A stretch of DNA of 64,000 nucleotides from Lithobates sylvaticus. Lineage: Eukaryota > Chordata > Amphibia > Anura > Ranidae. Made by a program: the position numbers and the translations under genes. The stretch spans positions 153,305,356 to 153,369,355 of the forward strand of contig CM053034.1 in assembly GCA_028564925.1 (NCBI GenBank), in the 5' to 3' direction. The notes below the pieces were generated by a model. It made no database searches. It was given only the letters and a program-made list of their open reading frames with translations, and was not told the origin of the DNA. Below, one piece after another: positions 35,019 to 45,023 of the stretch (the stretch's first letter is position 1; every line of letters begins with the position of its first letter).

Positions 35019-36115
35019 CACTAGATGGCTGGGTATCTGGTGGCATTAGATAAGACAAGGGCATTACAAGTAAAGATTAGGAATGAATGGGGTGTCTCAG
35101 CCAATGGGCAGTAATTTTCTTCGGTCTCTTGGCCTGCTGGGAGAGCCTATTTATTTGGGTGAGGTCAGGTGATTAGGGTCCTGTGCCACCTGGATGGCTG
35201 TCTGGGTGGACATGTGTTGTATTGTTGTATTGCCCCGGACTGCTAGGTCAGAGACCTAAGGCCTATCCTGGGGACATCTGGCTGCTAGGCTGTCTGATGG
35301 CCTATCCATAAGCCAGAGAGCAGCGTAGGGTTGGGATTGCGGCTTGCAGTCCATCCAGAAGTAACGGTTCTACTGGCCGGAGAACCAGCTGTGGTCGAAG
35401 GGAGAGGGGAAGCTGTCGCCACTAAGGGACCATCCACCTTGTTACCAGGGACCACTGTGAATAGCTGAAACAAGTACCAGAGCAGTATTCTCACCAACTG
35501 TGGACGGTGAAGAATTGGGAAACTTCAGCAGATGTCAAGCCAGGGACCCAGCCAGTGGAGGTGACACTTTCCGAGCATTATTGTGTGCCAAGCCAGGGAC
35601 CAAGCAGGCCAGCAGGGTGACGCTTGATGAGTATCTTTGAGTGCCAAGCTAGGGACCCAGCAGGGACATGGGGGTGACACTTGAGGAAGATCCTGAGTGA
35701 GAAGATTGGAAGAGCAGTGGATCAACAGGTCTAAGTGATACACTGGGAGCTCATTTGAGTGAAGATCCACAATAGGAGATTGTAGAAGAAGTGAAGAAGT
35801 TAATTACAACCTTTGTTAGAAACTGTTTCAAGATTGTTGCCATAGGAGACAGCATTCCTACTCATGCAGATGTGGTGTCTGGCTGGATGCCTTTCGCTGC
35901 ATGGCTGTCTGCCTATAGAAGTCTTGGAGTCTGCTAATTAACATTGCATCTACTTAAGGGTGTCCTGGCCCCAACCCTCTCTCACACAGTTCTGTTCAAG
36001 AGACAATAAATCTCCTTGCATTCAAGAAGTGTCTGGCGCCCATGAATCCACTTTGCATTACACCCACCATGCCTTATAACCCACTCTACACAGAAGGATG
36101 TCGGCTGTCCCTGAC
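35019..36115. other. Unassigned, possibly LTR-derived
   Basis: A TATTTATTTGG box near 35150 and an AATAAA near 36006 lie about 860 bases apart, in a stretch without genes. This would fit an old solo LTR. I could not see paired ends or a primer-binding site, so this is a weak suggestion. Confidence 0.25.
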
Positions 36116-37590
36116 TCTGGAGGTCACACAGAGACCGTTTTGACAAGTCTTTTATTTAAAAAAAAGTAATACGTTTTTACGGCCGACCCAAAAAACAAAC
36201 AAACCTGTTCTGCACCCGACGAATGCTCCCACCGTCTGCCTGCTCCAACACCTGACAGTTCTTAAATAACTAAGGGGCGGGGCCATCCGATTATGTAATC
36301 GTCTCACGGGAAGGCTGAACGGGTAGATGCGGAAATAAACAGCATCTCTCCGTTCTGCCTAGCAACTAGTGACGCCGATCTCTGCTCCCTGTGATTGGAG
36401 CAGAGATCAGCATTCACTAGCTGACAGCCACGCCCCCCCCCACAGTTAGAAACACGCCTCTAGGAACATGTAACCCCTACACTGCCACCTAGTGGTTAAC
36501 CCCTTCACTGCCAGTGTCATTTACACAGGAATCAGTGCATTTAAATAGCACTGATTCCTGTATAAATGACAATGGTCCCAACAATGTGTCAAAAATGTCC
36601 GATGTGTCTGCCATAATGTCGCAGTCACAATAAAAATCTCTGATCACCGCCATTACTAGTAAAAAAAAAAAAAAAAATTATTAATAAAAATGCTATAAAA
36701 CTATCCCCTATTTTGTAAATGCTATAACTTCTGCGCTAACCAATCAATAATCGCTTATTGCGATTTTTTTTTACCAAAAATATGTATAAGAATACGTATC
36801 GGCCTAAACTGAGGAAAAAAAATGTTTTTTTATATATTTTTGGGGGATATTTATTATAGCAAAAAGTAAAAAATAATGTGTTTTTTTCAAAATTGTCGCT
36901 CTTTTTTTGTTTATAGCGCAAAAAATAAAAACGGCAGGGGCAATCAAATACCACCAAATGAAAGCTCTATTTGTGGGAAAAAAAGGACGGCAATTTTGTT
37001 TGGGAGCCACGTCGCACGACCGCGCAATTGTCAGTTAAAGCTACGCAGTTCCGAATCGCAAAAAGGGGTCTGGGCTTAAGCCAGCAAAATGGTCCGGTCT
37101 GAAACTGGTTAATAAAAGACTTGTCGAAAACTGTCACTGTGTTTTTATTTCTCTGACATTTTTTTGGGGTGAATGAGTAGTGGTACAATGTACATACTCA
37201 TTCACATAGAGGGGGGGGGCGGGATCTTGAGGCCCCTTGTTAAAGGGGGCTTCCAGATTCTTATAAGCCCCTGCCCACAGACCCCCACAACCACCGGGCC
37301 AGGGTTGTGGGTAAGAGGCCCTTGTCCCCATCAACATAGGGACAAGGTGCTTTGGGATGGCGGGCAGAACCCCCCCTGCCCCACAGCATCCCCCTATGTT
37401 GAGGACACGTGGCCTGGTGTGGTTCAGGAGGGGGTCTCCTGCTCATCCTTCCCTTTTCTGGCCTACCAGGCTGCATCCTTGGATAAGGGTCTGGTATGGA
37501 TTTTGGGGGACCCCACACCATTTTTTTAAAATCTGGCGTGGGGATCCCCTTAAAATCCATACCAGACCTAAGGGGTTTGACCTCATATTA
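36116..37590 (+). mobile_element. Family D repeat copy, split by family A copy A4
   Basis: Left part 36140-36299 parallels 38520-38640 (GCACCCGA, CTCCCACCGTCTGCC, AAATAACTAAGG). The right part 37116-37570 carries the full D core (GAATGAGTAG, AAAGGGGGCTTCCAGATTC, CAACATAGGGACAAGG, AAAATCCATACCAGACC). A4 lies between. Confidence 0.6.
36300..37115 (-). mobile_element. Family A MITE, copy A4
   Basis: Inverted relative to A1: from its 3' side CGCACGACGTGGCTCCC (inverted at 37005-37022), TTTTTGCGCTATAAACAAAA, and a right-hand end ACTGGTTAA at 37107-37115. A perfect hairpin GATCTCTGCTCC/GGAGCAGAGATC lies at 36377-36408 within longer arms 36366-36420. The left end is not sharply defined. Confidence 0.7.
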
Positions 37591-37739
37591 TATGGTTTTG
37601 GTAAATCTGAAGACAAAAATCTGCAGAAAATCGAATAGCTTAAGTCGCCTGGTGGTACGCCCTATATATTCTACATTGCAAAGTCTGCATGTGACAACAT
37701 ATACCACATATCGAGTGTTACAATTCTGAAAGGATTTTT

Positions 37740-38339
37740 TTTAAATGTTAGATCTATTCTGAATAAACAATGATAAAGATACAAAACAAATTCCCAAATT
37801 CAGAAAATAAATTTGTTTTCGGAATTTCAGAATTAGTTTTGTATCTTCAGAATTCCTTTTGTATATTCAGAAATCAGAATAGCTGGTTGTTAAAGTGAAA
37901 CTAAAATCTCACTTTTTTTTACGTTAAAAATAACAAACATGTCTATACTTATATGTTCTGTGCAGTGTTTTTGCACAGAGCAGCTTAGATCCTCCTCTTC
38001 TCGGGTCCCTCTTCGTTGCTCCTGGCCCTTCCCTCCTGCTGAGTGCCCCCACAGTAAGTAGCTTATGTCCATTTAGACACAGAGATGCAGCCCAGCCCTG
38101 CCCCCTTTCTCTCCTCACTTGCTCGTTGACAGAAACAGGAGCCAATGGCGCCACACTGCTGTCTCAGTCAATGAGGAGGGAGAGTCCCAGACAGCCGAGT
38201 CTCTCTTGCAACATTGCTGGATCTAGATGGACCTTAGGTAAGTTTTTGGGGGCTGAGGGGGGCTCCCTATACAACCACTTTGAGGAGTGGGTGACCACTG
38301 GCATTCTTAACAATCATGATGAATCTGATGTCAGCGGTA
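37740..38339. other. Repeat-derived sequence, no gene
   Basis: 37740-37880 is rich in GAATT/AATTC words shared in style with 42290-42475. 37890-38130 begins TTAAAGTGAAACTAAAATC, a terminus-like word seen in other repeats here. No coding evidence. Confidence 0.35.
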
Positions 38340-38911
38340 TTTCTCACTGACAGCAGAATGTGAACAAAACAAATGCTGGTATAAAAATAATAAAACAGCG
38401 CAGGGCCCCCGCCCTCTGCAGCCTGGCTGCATCTTTAACAACTGTTGACTCATCAGCTGTCAGCGAGCTTCCCCACTGACAGATGAAAGTAAACAAAAGA
38501 ATGCCACAAATAGAAAATGCATGAAAAAAAACTACCGCCGACCCACAAAAAAATCTCTGCACCCGAAGAAGGCTCCCACCGTCTGCCAGCTCTGCCACCT
38601 AATACATCTCAAATAACTAAGGGACGGGGCCATGCGATGATGCCATCAGTTGACCCTGCCCCTTGTGACATCATTGACCCAGCATGCCCCAGTCAACAAA
38701 GTCGTTGAGTAGCCCCTCCTCTTAGCTATTTAAGAGCTGTCAGTCTGTGGGAGACTTTTTTTTCGGGTGGGTGGTGGGGGTGTCGTGATTGACAATGGAT
38801 CTACAAAGACAAAAACATTTTTTTTTTTAATAAAGGTCAAAAACTAGTGTTGTATTCTCATTTACTTTTTATACTTTTTTGGTGAATGAGTAGGGGTAGG
38901 GCCAGGATCTG
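38340..38911 (+). mobile_element. Family D copy, left half
   Basis: Runs to GGGCCAGGATCTG at 38899-38911 and continues at 41901 with AAAGGGGGCTTTCAGATTCC. In the unsplit copy at 11400 these blocks are about 20 bases apart. The 3-kb LINE inserted between them. Confidence 0.75.
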
Positions 38912-39475
38912 ACTACATAGTTACATAGTAGGTAAGGTTGAATGATGACAATAGTTCATCTAGTTCAACCTGTGTAGGTGTACGTGTGTCAGTGTCTATA
39001 ATTTCCCATATCCCTGTATGTTGTGTTTTTTAAGATGCACATCAAAGAGTCTTTTAAAAATATCCATACTCCCTGCTACCACCACCAATTATGGAAGAGT
39101 TCCACAGCCTTATTGCCCTGACAGTGAAAAACCCCTACACAGTTTAAGGTTAAACCGCTTCCCCTCCAATCTCATTGTGTGACCCCATGTCCTCTTACAC
39201 TCCCTGAGAATGAATCGTTTTTTTTCCTATGCTGGGATCACCATTGGGATATTTGTAAATCACTATCATGTCCCCTCTCAAACATCGCTTCTCCAGCGAG
39301 AATAAATTTAGTGCTTGTAGTGGTTCCTCATAATTGAGGCCGTCCAGGTCCCTTATTCATTTTGTTTCCCTTCTTTGGACTTTCTCCAGTTCCAGCACAT
39401 CCCTTCTGAGGACTGGTGACCAGAACTGGACGGAGTACTCCAGATGTGGCCTAACCAGAGTTTTATAGTGTCAGG

Positions 39476-39932
39476 CAGTGGCGGCCCGTTCATTAAGGGC
39501 GCCCGGGCACCACCCCCTCTATTCACGGCCACCACCCACTATTCATGTGTCCGGTCCCTTTCAGGGTGCCGGGCGCATTAATTACAGCGGCTGGGTGTTT
39601 TTTGAAGGACCTGATTAGAGCCAGAGGCTCTAATAGGCTTCAAAATAGGTGGACATTGCGCTACCAGCCCACCCAAGTGTTACAACAGGGAATTAATATT
39701 CGCTATTGAAACACTGATCCTCAATCCAGCCAATCAGAAGTGGGTCTGAGACCCGTTTTCCAATTGGCCGAAAAGAGGAGTGTCCCAATTGGAAACAGAA
39801 GCCGATGCCCATGGAAAGCAGGATAAGGGGAAGCCGCCGCCGAGCAGGGGAAGCCAGCGCTGCCCACCATAGATGGGGTAAGTGCACCAGACCCCATCGA
39901 TATCTGTTTGCCACCCCAAAAAAAAATTGCTG
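39476..39932. mobile_element. Family B repeat, copy B3, hAT-like ends
   Basis: Starts CAGTGGCGGCCCGTTC and ends in the inverse of CAGCAATTTTTT. Flanking 8-mers are GTGTCAGG (39468-39475) and GTGGCAGG (39933-39940), one mismatch. This fits an old hAT-type insertion. The interior matches B1 near 6900-7200 but has no minisatellite. Confidence 0.6.
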
Positions 39933-40075
39933 GTGGCAGGATTATTGTTTTATCCCTGGAGTATATATTTTTATGCATGCTAAAATTCTGCGAGCCTCGG
40001 TAGCTTCAGCTTGACATTGCATGCTATTGCTCAGCCTGTCATCTACTAGGACCCCAGATCTTTCTCCATCCTTGA

Positions 40076-40309
40076 TTAAGCCAGCGGTTCTCCCCCTAGT
40101 GAGTAGTTTGCATTTATGTTCTTTGCCCCCAAGTGCATTACTTCACATTTCTCCACATTAAACCTCATTTGCCATGTAGTTGCCCACTCCATTATTTTGT
40201 TCAGGTCTTTCTGTAAAATTTCTATATTCTGATGTGAAGTTATTGCCCTGCTTATTTTTGTGTTGTCTGCAAAAGCAGCTTGCTTTTTGGATGACAATTG
40301 CGCAGTCAT
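40076..40309 (-). pseudogene. CR1-like ORF2 fragment, RT active-site region
   Basis: Reads AAFADNTKISRAI (FADD box with Asn for the second Asp), then NKIMEWATTWQMRFNVEKCE and VMHLGAKN. Belongs to the LINE at 38912-41900. The N-terminal part of the RT is missing at the junction with family A copy A5. Confidence 0.8.
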
Positions 40310-41025
40310 GCAACACTGTACTCAAATTACATTTTTATAATTTTATAGAGCTAGAAATAGAGCTTTCTTTTGGTGGTATTTGATCACCACTGGGGTTTTA
40401 ATTTTTTGCGCTACAAATAAAAAAAGACCAAACTTTTTTTTTTTTTTACGTTTTTCTTTGTTTCTGTTACAAAACTTTGTAAATAAGTAAGTTTTCCCCT
40501 TCTCTGATGGGCACTGATGAGGCGGCACTGATGAGGCAGTACTGATTGGCACTGATAGGTGGCACTGGGCACTGATAGGTGGCACTGATGGGTACTGATA
40601 GGTGGCACTGGTGGGCACTGATGGGCACAGAGTGCCATCTCTATTGGGCATTGATTGGCATACCTGGTGGTCCTGGGTGGGCATCCCTGGTGGTCCTGGG
40701 TGGGCATCCCTGATGGTGCTGGGTGGGCATCCTTGATGGGTCTGCACTGATAATTAATGCACTGATTATCAGCGCCCCCTGTCAGGAGCAGCAGATCGGC
40801 TCTCCTCTACTCGCGCCTGTCAGTGTGAGTGGAGGAAAAGCCGAAACATGGCTTTTCCTGTTTACACCGTGATCAGCTGTGATTGGACACAGACTGACAC
40901 ACCACACCACCTGATCAACGGTCACGCTCATGCAGCTTATCCTGCTGGACATCATATGATGCCCAGTCAGGATAACTGAACCACGTTCCGGACGTCATTC
41001 TGCATACTGCGGACAGGAAGTGGTT
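40290..41025 (+). mobile_element. Family A MITE, copy A5, with minisatellite
   Basis: Begins ATGACAATTGCGCAGTCATGC (5' tip missing) and ends GGACAGGAAGTGGTTAA at 41025. It contains a GGCACTGATGAGG array at 40508-40650, a GTCCTGGGTGGGCATCC array at 40670-40735, and a hairpin AGGAAAAGCC/GGCTTTTCCT at 40833-40859. Inserted in a CR1-like LINE. Confidence 0.72.
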
Positions 41026-41339
41026 AATGAGGCTTTTCACATTATGGTTTAGCCACCCAGGTTTAACCTTCGCTCTTCTATATTTATTGCCCATTGGAAT
41101 GCACTGTGTGATACCTTTGTTTAATGTGTTCCTAAAGCATTCCCATTTTTCTTCTGTGTTCAATGTTTCTAGGATTAGGTCCCAAATAATGTCATGTAGT
41201 AATGATCGCAGTTCAGAAAAACTGGCTCGTTTGAAATTTTGTGTTTTTGTGCTACCCTTGTGCCTCCTTTTTCTGCCTATGATTTTCAGCATATGATTTA
41301 CTATAAATTTGATCATCCTATGATCCTATGATCGCTAGA

Positions 41340-41880
41340 TCCCAAGTTGTCCCAGATAGCCACATCTGAGATCAGACTTGGATCGTTCATAATTAATAGA
41401 TCTAGCAGGGTATTCTTTCTTGTTGGGGAATTCACCAATTGGGACATGAAGTTGTCCTGTAAGACATTCATGAAATTACGAGCCTTTAATGAGTGAGCCC
41501 TCTGCCCAGTCAATATCGGAATAATTGAAGTCTGCCATTATGATGACATGTCCCTGCCTCGCTGCCATTTCTAACTATGATAGTAGGTTCAGCTCCTCCT
41601 TCAGGTTGGGGGGCCTATAACATACCCCCACTATTAATTTCCCACCTACTTCTTCTCTTTGAAGTTCTACTCACATGGATTCCACATCCCCCCTTGTCCC
41701 ATTAACAATGTCACTCCTTTCTACCACCCTTGTATCATTTTTGACATATAGACACACCCCTCCCCCTCTTCTACCTTCCCTGTCCTTCCGATACAAGGAA
41801 TACCCCTGGATATTTGCCAGCCAATCGTATGAGCCGTCAAACCAAGTTTCTGTTATTCCCACAAAGTCTAAGTCCTCCTT
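41340..41880 (-). pseudogene. CR1-like ORF2 fragment, endonuclease region
   Basis: Minus-strand frames read MGITETWFDGSYDWLANIQG, YSLYRKDREGRRGGGVCLYV and later SQLVNSPTRKNTLLDLLIMN, the EEP endonuclease of CR1-group LINEs with its ITETW box and GGG loop. Frame changes separate the pieces. Confidence 0.82.
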
Positions 41881-41900
41881 GCGTAATAGTAGCTCCAGCT

Positions 41901-42150
41901 AAAGGGGGCTTTCAGATTCCGATAATCCCCTTGCCCACAGACCCTTGAGGCCCTTGTGCCCATCAACATGTTGAGGGCATGTGCCCAGGTATTGTTTAGG
42001 GGGAGGGGGTGCTCGCTTGTCCCCCCACTTTCTGGCTTGCCAGGCTGCATGCTCGGATAAGGGTCTGGTATGGATTTTGGGGGAACCCATGACATTTTTT
42101 TTTTTAATTTTGGTATGGGGTTCCCTTAAAATCCTTACTAGACCCAATGA
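41901..42150 (+). mobile_element. Family D copy, right half
   Basis: Continues from 38911: AAAGGGGGCTTTCAGATTCC, CATCAACATGTTGAGGGCAT, GATAAGGGTCTGGTATGGA, AAAATCCTTACTAGACCC. Confidence 0.75.
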
Positions 42151-44259
42151 TCCTGGTTTTTCATTGCGGCATTCTTTTGTTTACATTTATCTGTCAATGG
42201 GGAAGCCTGCTGACAGCTGATAAGTCATCACCCGGCCACTGGCTTCCCAGCCCGCTCCTTAACACTCAGCTATTCTTCACACAGAATTCAAATCAATCAT
42301 TTTTCGACCCTTTCGAATTTAAATCATTCCGAAAATGTGGAATTCGTTAAAAAACGAATATACAAAACAAAATTAAACAAATTTCAACAAAATTTGTTAC
42401 TATTTCATTCAGAGATTGGGATACATCCCAATTTCCGCATAACCAAAAATTGGTCCGAATTTATATTCGGGCGAAAACAGATTGAATGTGTCTACTGGGA
42501 GCCTTAAAACCATAGTTTGGACTGGTATGGACTCACTACACATGCTTTTACCACTGAACTAATCACCCCAAAAATCACAAACCTCATAAAAGCCAACAGT
42601 ATGAAATGTATAAATTGTGCAATTTTTTACACAGTTCTACATGTCCCACATACCCAAATTTTAAAACAGAACTAAACCCTCCTATATTTTTCAGCCAAGG
42701 AGGCTGTCATCTTAGCCTTGATCTTCAGCTGCCATGGTGCTGCACGTGTAATCAGTTATGACTCCAGTCATTTGATGGTTTGACAGTTTGGTTGAAAGCA
42801 CAAGCAAATGTTACAGTTAGCATTCCTGACATTCTGGGAATGTAACTATTTTTTTTTTAACCTTTAAATGGATGTGTTTAATTCTGCTTTAACCCCACTT
42901 CTCAAAGCAAATGGGAAAAATGTATGCAACACAGGAGCAGGAGCATTCGCTTGGGAAGGAGAGTCTTGGAGCGGTGGTTGTTTGTTTCTCATATGCAACC
43001 AGAGTAGATAATTAAAAATACTATGTTTTGGATGGACTACAGTACACTTTTTGTCTATTTTGATGCATTTTTGTTACCTAAATAGAAGAAATATAGAAAA
43101 AAAAAATTTTTATACAGTAAACCGGGTTGTGGAGGCTAATCAAGTAAATTTCAAACAAAGCAGATTGTAAGAAGTTTGCTCATATCTGTTCTGTACTATT
43201 TTATTTGGTGGTCCTGTTTCACATTCAAGTCTAGAAGTAATGAAAAAGTATCCAACACAAGTCATGGGTTGGATCCTTTGGAAAAATGTTTTCTGTTTGC
43301 AATATGAATAAAGACAAAGATTTCCATAAGTACATCTCAAACAGAGCTATACCAAACACTGCAATGAATAGACACAAGGCTTTTTTGTTAAAAGCAGTGG
43401 CTGTGGGTGGACCCTTAGCATAAACTGAAAGCTAAATATTTCCAGAACGGAATGATTGCCCTTTAAAGCATATTAGGTTTAATATGTCTTATGAAAAAAA
43501 ATATGGAAATAAATAAGGCTCCCCAAGTCAAAAGTTCACGTGAGGTTTCCTTACTTTTTACTAGAGTGAAAATTTCTACTAAAACTGCTCATGGAATGAT
43601 GACTTAACTTCCACATCTAATGCTTGTGAATATGTCATGATTTCCATGATTTAAATAACATTTATGTTGTGTAATTAAAATGTCTACTCTAATGTATCTT
43701 TATGATTAAAGCTGACTTCTCACCTACACATAAATGTTTTAAACCCATTCCAGGACACAGCATATACAGTAACTAAACATATTACACTCATCCAGGATGC
43801 CTTATTCAGAAAGAGTTCGGAAAGATAAGTTCATGAAAACATTAGAACATTTATTTTTATTGAAAAACTGATTTAAAACTGCAATAGTGCATAACACTCA
43901 TGTATGGGTGACGCAGAATCCTCTGTCATCCCTCCTTTCTCCCATCAATTTATCAGCTTAAATTGAAAGTATTTTATGTATCTTTCATTAAGGGATACAG
44001 AATTAGTATTAATTCTGAGACAAGTGGGTTATACTGCTGCCTACAGGTTTTCTGCCAATAGGTTAGGAGAATGAATGTCTTACTGAGAGAAGCAAACACT
44101 TTCCAATAGACTTTTTGCTTTCAGAGCCAGGAAGGCTCATTTATGCCGTTTTTTGATCAGCTGATCCTCGACATAGCCTCGGAGGCTGCACCCAGACTCC
44201 CTCATGTGTAAGATGTGGAATTGACAGCAACCCTGTGACACTAGGCTAGGCTTCTGTCA
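42151..44259. other. Largely unassigned; first 330 bp repeat-derived
   Basis: 42290-42475 is dense in GAATTC/AATTCG words typical of a MITE interior. From about 42480 to 44259 I see no element ends, tandem arrays or coding frames. This is one of the few long stretches that looks single-copy. Confidence 0.4.
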
Positions 44260-44560
44260 CAGATGACTAGGGTTGAGCGAACCTGAACTGTAAAGTTCGG
44301 GTCCGTACCGGACTTTTGGGTGTTCAGGTCCCGAAACCCCAAAATATCTTCTAATTAGTAAGCGATCTACATAGCTAGAGTGTAGGTCAAGGTTCCTGTG
44401 TCTGTTTTGAGGGAGAGAGAATTATCCAGATTCAGAAATCAATTCTAAGACCTGGTTGGGTTGCAGTGCACAGTCTTTTTACACTGCCATGAGCCCAGTG
44501 CCAGACAAAATATAACTTTTATCTGCAAGCTCAATGCACCAGCCCTGCATATGTTACTGT

Positions 44561-45000
44561 GAGATACACCATACTCTGGGTGTATTCTGCTATTGCAAAA
44601 ACATACAATTTTGCAGTGTTTTCTGCATGTTTGCAGGAGTGTGACATATTCAATTGATCTATTTTTCTTCTATTGTGCTATTCCAAAAAAAAAATGAGAG
44701 TGAAAACATTTTTTTTCATAGCATTTTCTGCAGTTTTGCAGTTTTTGAGATACACGCTGTACATACTCTGGGTGTATTCTGCTATTGCAAAAGAATTGCA
44801 AAAAAATAAAATTTTGCAGTGTTTTATGCATGTTTGCAGGAGTGTGTGACATATTCAATTGATCTATTTTTCTTCTATTGTGGTATTCCAAAAAAAAAAT
44901 TTGAGTGAATTTTTTTTTTTTCATAGCATTTTCTGCAGTTTTGAGATACACGCTGTACATACTGTGGGTGTATTCTTCTATTGCAAAACACCCATTTAGG
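44561..45000 (+). repeat. Tandem ~190-bp leader units
   Basis: GAGATACAC ... CTGGGTGTATTCTGCTATTGC starts near 44561, 44748 and 44944 (last partial). Each unit includes TTGCAGTGTTTTCTGCATG, CAATTGATCTATTTTTCTTC and a T/A-rich patch. Confidence 0.88.
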
Positions 45001-45023
45001 ACAAGATCAAAAATTTTGAAAAT

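Larger units (their letters stand above)
38912..41900 (-). mobile_element. CR1-like LINE, internally deleted, carrying two MITEs
   Basis: On the minus strand the order is endonuclease (41862 down to 41340), linker, RT remnant (40309-40076), C-terminal region (39480-39050) and a 3' tail ending ACTATGTAACTATGTAGT (inverse of 38912). It interrupts a family D repeat without an obvious target duplication, as CR1-type LINEs often do. Family A copy A5 (40290-41025) and family B copy B3 (39476-39932) are inserted in it. The first half of the RT domain is absent. Much older than the L1 at 14.5 kb. Confidence 0.8.

Noticed and set aside
35285-35770. Minus-strand frames considered as host exons
   Set aside because: No domain and no supported splice structure; the region looks repeat-derived.
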